From Erpobdella octoculata (lineage: Eukaryota > Annelida > Clitellata > Hirudinida > Erpobdellidae), in contig OZ022240.1 of the NCBI GenBank assembly GCA_963978895.1, positions 16,330,717 to 16,394,716 of the forward strand: 64,000 nucleotides of DNA, given 5' to 3'. The translations under genes were made by a program, and so were the position numbers. The number at the start of each line of letters is the position of its first letter. Within the stretch, counting starts at the first letter, position 1. Of this stretch, positions 1 to 6,309 are shown in pieces. The notes below the pieces were generated by a model. It searched no databases, had not been told where the DNA came from, and saw only the letters and a list, made by a program, of their open reading frames with translations.

Positions 1-43
1 GATCGTTAGGTCGGCAGTTCGAACCTCACCGGCGTCACCAGCG
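1..43 (+). ncRNA. tRNA-like element C, 3' part only (cut by window edge)
   Basis: This is the last 43 nt of a C-type element whose cassette lies to the left of the window. It contains the TTCGAAC loop (B-box core), the CGGCGTC strand, an ACCA sequence and the closing CACCAGCG strand. It is truncated by the window edge only. Confidence 0.65.
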
Positions 44-97
44 TAACTCCCTTAAGCAAGGAGTTCACTCGCATTGCTAAAAAAGTTCTAACTCCGC

Positions 98-111
98 CTT
101 GCTTTTGCATG
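98..111 (+). terminator. T4 tract in a small hairpin, possible Pol III terminator
   Basis: TTTT at 103-106 is the first run of four T on the + strand after the preceding tRNA-like trio. In most cassettes it is the loop of a perfect 5-bp hairpin (CTTGC, TTTT, GCAAG). Here an A-to-T change at 110 breaks one pair. Four T is the minimal Pol III stop in many animals. Use as a terminator is inferred from position. Confidence 0.4.
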
Positions 112-123
112 CCAGTCCCAAGC

Positions 124-145
124 CTGGAGAAAGGAGGAGGGGAAA
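124..145 (+). other. Purine-rich tract in spacer
   Basis: A stretch of almost only G and A (GGAGAAAGGAGGAGGGGAAAG type) lies 40 bp after the tRNA-like element in every cassette. I see no coding potential or known motif. It could form unusual DNA structure or bind GAGA-type factors, but nothing in the sequence decides this. Confidence 0.4.
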
Positions 146-185
146 GTTAAAAAGATCAAATTAAGATCCACGACAGGAAGTACTT

Positions 186-226
186 AGGTGTTTCCAACAT
201 ACAGCCATTTTAGTCTTAAAACACCT
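186..226. repeat. 8-bp inverted repeat in spacer
   Basis: AGGTGTTT at 186-193 is the exact reverse complement of AAACACCT at 219-226, with a 25-nt loop. It is present in every cassette I compared, including the three promoter-deleted ones. No function is evident. Confidence 0.5.
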
Positions 227-384
227 GGTGTAAAGGACTATAAACTATTACAATAAAAATGACGCTTTCTCGCAAAACTTGTCTTGGAAAAGGCGTGTGC
301 TAAATCTCAGTGAAAAAAAACAATAAAAATTCAAGACTTTCACCTGATTCGATGCTGCGATGTGACACGTTAACTACGTAATTA
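227..384 (+). other. AT-rich upstream region, no gene
   Basis: Non-coding DNA between the inverted repeat and the promoter repeats. It holds a TATAAA at 243 (in GACTATAAACT), which is used as a possible new TATA box in the promoter-deleted cassettes, two AATAAA-like strings, and the palindromes GTTAAC and TACGTA close together near 370-380. Positions 257-504 are the segment missing from three cassettes. A G-to-C marker at the equivalent of 359 distinguishes the cassettes with start codons at 27056, 30862, 36323 and 40130. Confidence 0.5.
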
Positions 385-417
385 GGCTTAAGTGCGGTAG
401 CGAGCTTCATTCCTATT
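385..417 (+). repeat. 33-bp promoter-proximal direct repeat, copy 1
   Basis: Begins GGCTTAAGTGCGG and matches the next 33 bp at 30 of 33 positions, with the first 25 bp identical. It ends in the ATT that, with the first two bases of the next copy, makes a reverse CCAAT box (ATTGG, 415-419). Its position about 70-100 bp upstream of TATA suggests a duplicated activator site. Confidence 0.8.
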
Positions 418-450
418 GGCTTAAGTGCGGTAGCGAGCTTCAATCTAATT
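418..450 (+). repeat. 33-bp promoter-proximal direct repeat, copy 2
   Basis: Second copy of the 33-bp unit, directly abutting the first. It is followed by a second ATTGG (448-452), 37 bp upstream of the TATA box. Both copies and both CCAAT boxes are lost in the 248-bp deletion cassettes. Confidence 0.8.
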
Positions 451-484
451 GGCTGTTGGTCTCGACGACCCGCTTTGTCTCGTC

Positions 485-492
485 TATAAAAG
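485..492 (+). promoter_or_regulatory. TATA box
   Basis: TATAAAAG, a perfect match to the animal consensus, 100 bp before the start codon and 32 bp before the predicted initiator A. Confidence 0.8.
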
Positions 493-514
493 GCCGAACG
501 GACGTACATTGAGT

Positions 515-520
515 TCATTT
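515..520 (+). promoter_or_regulatory. Initiator, predicted transcription start at 517
   Basis: TCATTT matches TCAKTY. Starting at the A gives a 68-nt leader without an upstream ATG before the gene at 585. Confidence 0.6.
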
Positions 521-584
521 CTCCTCAGCCTTCATACGGTTCGGATCATTCTTAGCTGCTCTCTGATTAAAAATAATCGAAAAC

Positions 585-1415
585 ATGGCCAGTCACTTAG
601 ACGTCGATAAGTTGACAACGATGATGAGATTCATGAACATGGAACCTCGTGATCGTTTCGATGACGATTTTGTAAACAATTTGTGTGTCTTTCTCAAGGA
701 ATTTGATTTAGGTAAAGATAATAAATGTTGTTATCCTGAAGACTTTAACGAGGCCTTGTTGGACCTCGAAAAAACTCTACAGGAAACGCCGAACTCAGTT
801 TCGACTGATCCATTGGAAACGATGAGCATCCAAGCGAAACCTTCGGAAGAAGTCGCTGTTAACGGCGAATATTTCGAAGCTAGTAGCCGAGAAAAACCTA
901 AAGAAAATGAAAAAACACAATTTGGATTTGTTTCGAGATATAAAATTGATCGAAGAAACAAACAAATGCGTCCGGCTAATTGCCTTGACGATATTGAAAC
1001 AGTAGGTAGACGCTCACTTGGAAAGTATAAAATTGATCGAAGAGTCGATCGGGTTAATCATGCCGTTAGAAATCAGTCACGTAACGTTTACGATTACTCT
1101 GGGCTTCGTAGAGAACGGTTTGGCAAATACGGAAACTCGTGTCAAACGTCTTATGGTCATTGCGGATACGTGGAAATGAATTTTAGACGATACTGTGACA
1201 CAACTATTGTTTACCACAACGTTCGTCCAAGTCGCTACTTTGGAAACGTTAAAATCGACCGCAGGCGAACGTCAGTCAAACATGAAGAATCAGCCGCAGA
1301 CCTTGCCGACAACGAATACCGTCGTAGGCTGAACGTCTTACGATCAGACAGAAAAATAGAAATAAACGAGAAGCGTTATGCGATGTTCAATCGACAGCGC
1401 GACTTTTCCAACTAA
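585..1415 (+). CDS. Hypothetical 276-aa protein with acidic N-half and basic KIDRR-repeat C-half (copy 1)
   Basis: I do not recognise this protein. What can be seen: residues 1-110 are acidic (about 25 D/E against 13 K/R). Residues 1-66 look helical and mixed in charge, with a D-rich run RDRFDDDF near 22-29 and C34, C48 and C49. Residues 67-110 look like a disordered S/E/K/P-rich linker. Residues 111-276 are strongly basic (about 38 K/R against 20 D/E) and rich in Y, N and R. KIDRR occurs at 120-124, 149-153 and 223-227, each preceded by an aromatic or G-x-[KRN]-[YV] context, with a degenerate RKIEINEKR near 256-264. C186, H192, C193 and C204 could bind metal, but the spacing is not a known finger. 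There is no signal peptide or membrane segment. The ATG sits in AAAACATGG, a good animal context, and is the first ATG after the predicted start. A nucleic-acid or chromatin-binding role is inferred from charge only. Confidence 0.85.
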   Translation: MASHLDVDKLTTMMRFMNMEPRDRFDDDFVNNLCVFLKEFDLGKDNKCCYPEDFNEALLDLEKTLQETPNSVSTDPLETMSIQAKPSEEVAVNGEYFEASSREKPKENEKTQFGFVSRYKIDRRNKQMRPANCLDDIETVGRRSLGKYKIDRRVDRVNHAVRNQSRNVYDYSGLRRERFGKYGNSCQTSYGHCGYVEMNFRRYCDTTIVYHNVRPSRYFGNVKIDRRRTSVKHEESAADLADNEYRRRLNVLRSDRKIEINEKRYAMFNRQRDFSN

Positions 1416-1460
1416 AATCCAATTAAAACTAGTCCTAATTTTGGAAAAAAAAACAAAACA

Positions 1461-1475
1461 AGAAACGGAGTTTCT
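1461..1475 (+). other. 3' UTR hairpin
   Basis: AGAAAC and GTTTCT form a perfect 6-bp stem with a GGA loop, 45 nt after the stop codon and 24 nt before AATAAA. It is found in every cassette. It does not match the replication-dependent histone stem-loop, whose loop has four bases and a pyrimidine-rich 3' strand. Confidence 0.5.
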
Positions 1476-1498
1476 GTGCTAAAAAACCGTACAAGTAC

Positions 1499-1504
1499 AA
1501 TAAA
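1499..1504 (+). promoter_or_regulatory. Polyadenylation signal
   Basis: AATAAA about 85 nt after the stop codon, followed within 20 nt by a GT/T-rich stretch (TGTGC, ATTTTTC). Cleavage near 1515-1525 would give an intronless mRNA of about 1.0 kb. The signal recurs at the same offset in each cassette. Confidence 0.6.
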
Positions 1505-1589
1505 ATGTGCATCAATTTTTCAAACAAACGGTTTTAAACAAAATGCAATAATTATTCAGCAACAAAGGAACATAATCCAACACAATAGA

Positions 1590-1668
1590 GGCGCTGGTGG
1601 CAGAGCGGTAGAGCGTTCGCCTGTCGATCGTCAGGTCGGCAGTTCGAGCCTCACCGGCGTCACCAGCG
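1590..1668 (+). ncRNA. tRNA-like element A with Pol III A and B boxes (copy 1)
   Basis: Two readings compete. As a tRNA, GGCGCTG (1590-1596) pairs with CGGCGTC (1655-1661) as a 7-bp acceptor with two G.U pairs, followed by A and an encoded CCA (1663-1665). The loops are canonical: A14, GG at 18-19, A21, T33 with GTC (Asp) in the anticodon place, variable loop AGGTC, and TTCGAGC. The D, anticodon and T stems each have two or three mismatches. As an alternative fold, CGCTGGTGGC (1592-1601) pairs with GTCACCAGCG (1659-1668) over 10 bp, and GCCTG/CAGGT (1619-1623, 1632-1636) closes an 8-nt loop. TGGCAGAGCGG (1598-1608) fits the A box and AGTTCGAGCC the B box. A working tRNA is unlikely; a tRNA-derived, SINE-head-like Pol III element is more plausible. 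Confidence 0.6.
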
Positions 1669-1731
1669 TAACTCCCTTAAGCAAGGTGTTCACTCGCATT
1701 GCTAAAGGGGTAAGCGCCTAAAAATTGTAGA

Positions 1732-1810
1732 GGCGCTGGTGGCAGAGCGGTAGAGCGTTCGTCTGTCGATCGTTAGGCCGGCAGTTCGAACCTCACCGGC
1801 GTCACCAGCG
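1732..1810 (+). ncRNA. tRNA-like element B (copy 1)
   Basis: Starts 142 bp after element A. It differs from A by C-to-T in the 5' strand of the anticodon-like stem, C-to-T and T-to-C in its 3' strand, and G-to-A in the T loop (TTCGAAC). All three stem changes keep the alternative 5-bp stem paired through G.U or G-C. The GCCGG/CCGGC pairing in the T region is perfect here. It is followed by an AACTCC...GGAGTT hairpin sequence and then GGCGCC. There is no T4 tract before element C. Confidence 0.6.
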
Positions 1811-1866
1811 TAACTCCCTTAAGCAAGGAGTTCACTCGCATTGCTGAAGGGGTAGGCGCCTAAAGA

Positions 1867-1945
1867 GGCGCTGGTGGCAGAGCGTTAGAGCGTTCGCCTG
1901 TCGATCGTTAGGTCGGCAGTTCGAACCTCACCGGCGTCACCAGCG
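1867..1945 (+). ncRNA. tRNA-like element C (copy 1)
   Basis: Starts 135 bp after element B. It is distinguished by GCGTTAGAGC in the D-loop region, which replaces the second G of the GG pair and weakens the A box. The rest matches B except at the two anticodon-stem positions, where it keeps C and T. It is followed by AACTCCCTTAAGC and then the T4 tract at 2005-2008. Confidence 0.6.
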
Positions 1946-1999
1946 TAACTCCCTTAAGCAAGGAGTTCACTCGCATTGCTAAAAAAGTTCTAACTCCGC

Positions 2000-2013
2000 C
2001 TTGCTTTTGCAAG
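2000..2013 (+). terminator. T4 hairpin after tRNA-like trio (consensus form)
   Basis: CTTGC, TTTT, GCAAG: a perfect 5-bp stem whose loop is the first T4 on the + strand after elements A, B and C. A Pol III transcript begun near element A would stop here after about 415 nt and would contain all three elements. Inferred. Confidence 0.4.
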
Positions 2014-2286
2014 CCAGTCCCAAGCCTGGAGAAAGGAGGAGGGGAAAGTTAAAAAGATCAAATTAAGATCCACGACAGGAAGTACTTAGGTGTTTCCAAC
2101 ATACAGCCATTTTAGTCTTAAAACACCTGGTGTAAAGGACTATAAACTATTACAATAAAAATGACGCTTTCTCGCAAAACTTGTCTTGGAAAAGGCGTGT
2201 GCTAAATCTCAGTGAAAAAAAACAATAAAAATTCAAGACTTTCACCTGATTCGATGCTGCGATGTGACACGTTAACTACGTAATTA

Positions 2287-2422
2287 GGCTTAAGTGCGGT
2301 AGCGAGCTTCATTCCTATTGGCTTAAGTGCGGTAGCGAGCTTCAATCTAATTGGCTGTTGGTCTCGACGACCCGCTTTGTCTCGTCTATAAAAGGCCGAA
2401 CGGACGTACATTGAGTTCATTT
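2287..2422 (+). promoter_or_regulatory. Pol II promoter, copy 2
   Basis: Consensus form with both 33-bp repeats and CCAAT boxes; TATA at 2387-2394. Confidence 0.75.
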
Positions 2423-2486
2423 CTCCTCAGCCTTCATACGGTTCGGATCATTCTTAGCTGCTCTCTGATTAAAAATAATCGAAAAC

Positions 2487-3317
2487 ATGGCCAGTCACTT
2501 AGACGTCGATAAGTTGACAACGATGATGAGATTCATGAACATGGAACCTCGTGATCGTTTCGATGACGATTTTGTAAACAATTTGTGTGTCTTTCTCAAG
2601 GAATTTGATTTAGGTAAAGATAATAAATGTTGTTATCCTGAAGACTTTAACGAGGCCTTGTTGGACCTCGAAAAAACTCTACAGGAAACGCCGAACTCAG
2701 TTTCGACTGATCCATTGGAAACGATGAGCATCCAAGCGAAACCTTCGGAAGAAGTCGCTGTTAACGGCGAATATTTCGAAGCTAGTAGCCGAGAAAAACC
2801 TAAAGAAAATGAAAAAACACAATTTGGATTTGTTTCGAGATATAAAATTGATCGAAGAAACAAACAAATGCGTCCGGCTAATTGCCTTGACGATATTGAA
2901 ACAGTAGGTAGACGCTCACTTGGAAAGTATAAAATTGATCGAAGAGTCGATCGGGTTAATCATGCCGTTAGAAATCAGTCACGTAACGTTTACGATTACT
3001 CTGGGCTTCGTAGAGAACGGTTTGGCAAATACGGAAACTCGTGTCAAACGTCTTATGGTCATTGCGGATACGTGGAAATGAATTTTAGACGATACTGTGA
3101 CACAACTATTGTTTACCACAACGTTCGTCCAAGTCGCTACTTTGGAAACGTTAAAATCGACCGCAGGCGAACGTCAGTCAAACATGAAGAATCAGCCGCA
3201 GACCTTGCCGACAACGAATACCGTCGTAGGCTGAACGTCTTACGATCAGACAGAAAAATAGAAATAAACGAGAAGCGTTATGCGATGTTCAATCGACAGC
3301 GCGACTTTTCCAACTAA
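2487..3317 (+). CDS. Hypothetical KIDRR protein, copy 2
   Basis: Protein identical to copy 1. Its 3' untranslated region is the short form, with an A tract of 12 (9 is usual), the longest in the window. This accounts for most of the 1906-bp spacing to copy 3. Confidence 0.85.
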   Translation: MASHLDVDKLTTMMRFMNMEPRDRFDDDFVNNLCVFLKEFDLGKDNKCCYPEDFNEALLDLEKTLQETPNSVSTDPLETMSIQAKPSEEVAVNGEYFEASSREKPKENEKTQFGFVSRYKIDRRNKQMRPANCLDDIETVGRRSLGKYKIDRRVDRVNHAVRNQSRNVYDYSGLRRERFGKYGNSCQTSYGHCGYVEMNFRRYCDTTIVYHNVRPSRYFGNVKIDRRRTSVKHEESAADLADNEYRRRLNVLRSDRKIEINEKRYAMFNRQRDFSN

Positions 3318-3494
3318 AATCCAATTAAAACTAGTCCTAATTTTGGAAAAAAAAAAAACAAAACAAGAAACGGAGTTTCTGTGCTAAAAAACCGTACAAG
3401 TACAATAAAATGTGCATCAATTTTTCAAACAAACGGTTTTAAACAAAATGCAATAATTATTCAGCAACAAAGGAACATAATCCAACACAATAGA

Positions 3495-3850
3495 GGCGCT
3501 GGTGGCAGAGCGGTAGAGCGTTCGCCTGTCGATCGTCAGGTCGGCAGTTCGAGCCTCACCGGCGTCACCAGCGTAACTCCCTTAAGCAAGGTGTTCACTC
3601 GCATTGCTAAAGGGGTAAGCGCCTAAAAATTGTAGAGGCGCTGGTGGCAGAGCGGTAGAGCGTTCGTCTGTCGATCGTTAGGCCGGCAGTTCGAACCTCA
3701 CCGGCGTCACCAGCGTAACTCCCTTAAGCAAGGAGTTCACTCGCATTGCTGAAGGGGTAGGCGCCTAAAGAGGCGCTGGTGGCAGAGCGTTAGAGCGTTC
3801 GCCTGTCGATCGTTAGGTCGGCAGTTCGAACCTCACCGGCGTCACCAGCG
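3495..3850 (+). ncRNA. tRNA-like trio A-B-C, copy 2
   Basis: A 3495-3573, B 3637-3715, C 3772-3850, with T4 at 3911. Downstream of C are two linked markers, AAGAAAGG (A at 3864) and GCCATGC (A at 3907). The second breaks one pair of the T4 hairpin. The same two markers recur before copies 26, 31, 33 and 34. Confidence 0.6.
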
Positions 3851-4192
3851 TAACTCCCTTAAGAAAGGAGTTCACTCGCATTGCTAAAAAAAGTTCTAAC
3901 TCCGCCATGCTTTTGCAAGCCAGTCCCAAGCCTGGAGAAAGGAGGAGGGGAAAGTTAAAAAGATCAAATTAAGATCCACGACAGGAAGTACTTAGGTGTT
4001 TCCAACATACAGCCATTTTAGTCTTAAAACACCTGGTGTAAAGGACTATAAACTATTACAATAAAAATGACGCTTTCTCGCAAAACTTGTCTTGGAAAAG
4101 GCGTGTGCTAAATCTCAGTGAAAAAAAACAATAAAAATTCAAGACTTTCACCTGATTCGATGCTGCGATGTGACACGTTAACTACGTAATTA

Positions 4193-4328
4193 GGCTTAAG
4201 TGCGGTAGCGAGCTTCATTCCTATTGGCTTAAGTGCGGTAGCGAGCTTCAATCTAATTGGCTGTTGGTCTCGACGACCCGCTTTGTCTCGTCTATAAAAG
4301 GCCGAACGGACGTACATTGAGTTCATTT
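4193..4328 (+). promoter_or_regulatory. Pol II promoter, copy 3
   Basis: Consensus form; TATA at 4293-4300. Confidence 0.75.
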
Positions 4329-4392
4329 CTCCTCAGCCTTCATACGGTTCGGATCATTCTTAGCTGCTCTCTGATTAAAAATAATCGAAAAC

Positions 4393-5223
4393 ATGGCCAG
4401 TCACTTAGACGTCGATAAGTTGACAACGATGATGAGATTCATGAACATGGAACCTCGTGATCGTTTCGATGACGATTTTGTAAACAATTTGTGTGTCTTT
4501 CTCAAGGAATTTGATTTAGGTAAAGATAATAAATGTTGTTATCCTGAAGACTTTAACGAGGCCTTGTTGGACCTCGAAAAAACTCTACAGGAAACGCCGA
4601 ACTCAGTTTCGACTGATCCATTGGAAACGATGAGCATCCAAGCGAAACCTTCGGAAGAAGTCGCTGTTAACGGCGAATATTTCGAAGCTAGTAGCCGAGA
4701 AAAACCTAAAGAAAATGAAAAAACACAATTTGGATTTGTTTCGAGATATAAAATTGATCGAAGAAACAAACAAATGCGTCCGGCTAATTGCCTTGACGAT
4801 ATTGAAACAGTAGGTAGACGCTCACTTGGAAAGTATAAAATTGATCGAAGAGTCGATCGGGTTAATCATGCCGTTAGAAATCAGTCACGTAACGTTTACG
4901 ATTACTCTGGGCTTCGTAGAGAACGGTTTGGCAAATACGGAAACTCGTGTCAAACGTCTTATGGTCATTGCGGATACGTGGAAATGAATTTTAGACGATA
5001 CTGTGACACAACTATTGTTTACCACAACGTTCGTCCAAGTCGCTACTTTGGAAACGTTAAAATCGACCGCAGGCGAACGTCAGTCAAACATGAAGAATCA
5101 GCCGCAGACCTTGCCGACAACGAATACCGTCGTAGGCTGAACGTCTTACGATCAGACAGAAAAATAGAAATAAACGAGAAGCGTTATGCGATGTTCAATC
5201 GACAGCGCGACTTTTCCAACTAA
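4393..5223 (+). CDS. Hypothetical KIDRR protein, copy 3
   Basis: Protein identical to copy 1. The 3' untranslated region is the long form with a 15-bp insertion at 5241-5255, plus an A-to-G marker at 5304. Copies 26 and 31 show the same combination, which marks them as a related lineage. Confidence 0.85.
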   Translation: MASHLDVDKLTTMMRFMNMEPRDRFDDDFVNNLCVFLKEFDLGKDNKCCYPEDFNEALLDLEKTLQETPNSVSTDPLETMSIQAKPSEEVAVNGEYFEASSREKPKENEKTQFGFVSRYKIDRRNKQMRPANCLDDIETVGRRSLGKYKIDRRVDRVNHAVRNQSRNVYDYSGLRRERFGKYGNSCQTSYGHCGYVEMNFRRYCDTTIVYHNVRPSRYFGNVKIDRRRTSVKHEESAADLADNEYRRRLNVLRSDRKIEINEKRYAMFNRQRDFSN

Positions 5224-5240
5224 AATCCAATTAAAACTAG

Positions 5241-5255
5241 TACGACAGAAATCTG
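5241..5255 (+). other. 15-bp indel creating a 3' UTR palindrome
   Basis: TACGACAGAAATCTG is inserted, relative to most copies, 18 nt after the stop. With the flanking TC it makes GACAGAAATCTGTC, a perfect 6-bp inverted repeat. It is also present after copies 6, 7, 10, 23, 26, 27 and 31. Confidence 0.85.
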
Positions 5256-5412
5256 TCCTAATTTTGGAAAAAAAAACAAAACAAGAAACGGAGTTTCTGT
5301 GCTGAAAAACCGTACAAGTACAATAAAATGTGCATCAATTTTTCAAACAAACGGTTTTAAACAAAATGCAATAATTATTCAGCAACAAAGGAACATAATC
5401 CAACACAATAGA

Positions 5413-5768
5413 GGCGCTGGTGGCAGAGCGGTAGAGCGTTCGCCTGTCGATCGTCAGGTCGGCAGTTCGAGCCTCACCGGCGTCACCAGCGTAACTCCCT
5501 TAAGCAAGGTGTTCACTCGCATTGCTAAAGGGGTAAGCGCCTAAAAATTGTAGAGGCGCTGGTGGCAGAGCGGTAGAGCGTTCGTCTGTCGATCGTTAGG
5601 CCGGCAGTTCGAACCTCACCGGCGTCACCAGCGTAACTCCCTTAAGCAAGGAGTTCACTCGCATTGCTGAAGGGGTAGGCGCCTAAAGAGGCGCTGGTGG
5701 CAGAGCGTTAGAGCGTTCGCCTGTCGATCGTTAGGTCGGCAGTTCGAACCTCACCGGCGTCACCAGCG
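5413..5768 (+). ncRNA. tRNA-like trio A-B-C, copy 3
   Basis: A 5413-5491, B 5555-5633, C 5690-5768, with T4 at 5828 in the consensus hairpin. No variants seen in the elements. Confidence 0.6.
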
Positions 5769-6109
5769 TAACTCCCTTAAGCAAGGAGTTCACTCGCATT
5801 GCTAAAAAAGTTCTAACTCCGCCTTGCTTTTGCAAGCCAGTCCCAAGCCTGGAGAAAGGAGGAGGGGAAAGTTAAAAAGATCAAATTAAGATCCACGACA
5901 GGAAGTACTTAGGTGTTTCCAACATACAGCCATTTTAGTCTTAAAACACCTGGTGTAAAGGACTATAAACTGTTACAATAAAAATGACGCTTTCTCGCAA
6001 AACTTGTCTTGGAAAAGGCGTGTGCTAAATCTCAGTGAAAAAAAACAATAAAAATTCAAGACTTTCACCTGATTCGATGCTGCGATGTGACACGTTAACT
6101 ACGTAATTA

Positions 6110-6245
6110 GGCTTAAGTGCGGTAGCGAGCTTCATTCCTATTGGCTTAAGTGCGGTAGCGAGCTTCAATCTAATTGGCTGTTGGTCTCGACGACCCGCTT
6201 TGTCTCGTCTATAAAAGGCCGAACGGACGTACATTGAGTTCATTT
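6110..6245 (+). promoter_or_regulatory. Pol II promoter, copy 4
   Basis: TATA at 6210-6217. An A-to-G marker upstream at 5972 (AAACTGTTA) is shared with copies 25, 29 and 32. Confidence 0.75.
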
Positions 6246-6309
6246 CTCCTCAGCCTTCATACGGTTCGGATCATTCTTAGCTGCTCTCTGATTAAAAATA
6301 ATCGAAAAC

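Larger units (their letters stand above)
385..520 (+). promoter_or_regulatory. Pol II promoter of copy 1 (CCAAT boxes, TATA, initiator)
   Basis: In order: two 33-bp repeats, reverse CCAAT boxes at 415-419 and 448-452, TATAAAAG at 485-492, and the initiator TCATTT at 515-520 with its A at 517. The TATA-to-start distance of 32 bp is the normal animal spacing, and TCATTT fits the arthropod-type consensus TCAKTY. GGATC at 543-547 resembles a downstream promoter element but is one base off the expected place. This reads as a strong focused Pol II promoter; the start site is predicted, not observed. Confidence 0.75.

Noticed and set aside
300..518. 72-aa frame on the minus strand across the promoter, recurring in most cassettes
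   Set aside because: It covers the 33-bp repeats, CCAAT and TATA elements. Its internal LATALKP repeat is just the translated DNA repeat, and it is absent from the deletion cassettes. A shadow.
731..961. 76-aa minus-strand frame inside the gene
   Set aside because: Entirely antisense to the well-supported 276-aa gene, with no promoter. Its conservation follows from that of the gene.
1434..1448. AATTTTGG resembling an Sm-protein site, suggesting a spliced-leader or snRNA gene
   Set aside because: No splice donor, no flanking stem-loops of the right form and no snRNA promoter; it sits in the 3' UTR of the protein gene. Probably chance.
1461..1475. Histone-type 3' stem-loop
   Set aside because: The stem is 6 bp, but the loop has three bases and the sequence does not fit the histone consensus; a polyadenylation signal follows.
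1476..1721. 81-aa plus-strand frame after the gene (114 or 119 aa in some cassettes)
   Set aside because: It starts at GTG, runs through the poly(A) signal and tRNA-like element A, and its extended forms depend only on A-tract length. One copy (18681) is frameshifted by a 1-nt deletion. Not coding.
1590..1945. CRISPR-like or bacterial tRNA operon
   Set aside because: Three near-identical elements with different spacers are tRNA-like, not CRISPR. There are no cas genes, and the surrounding TATA/initiator/AATAAA signals are eukaryotic.
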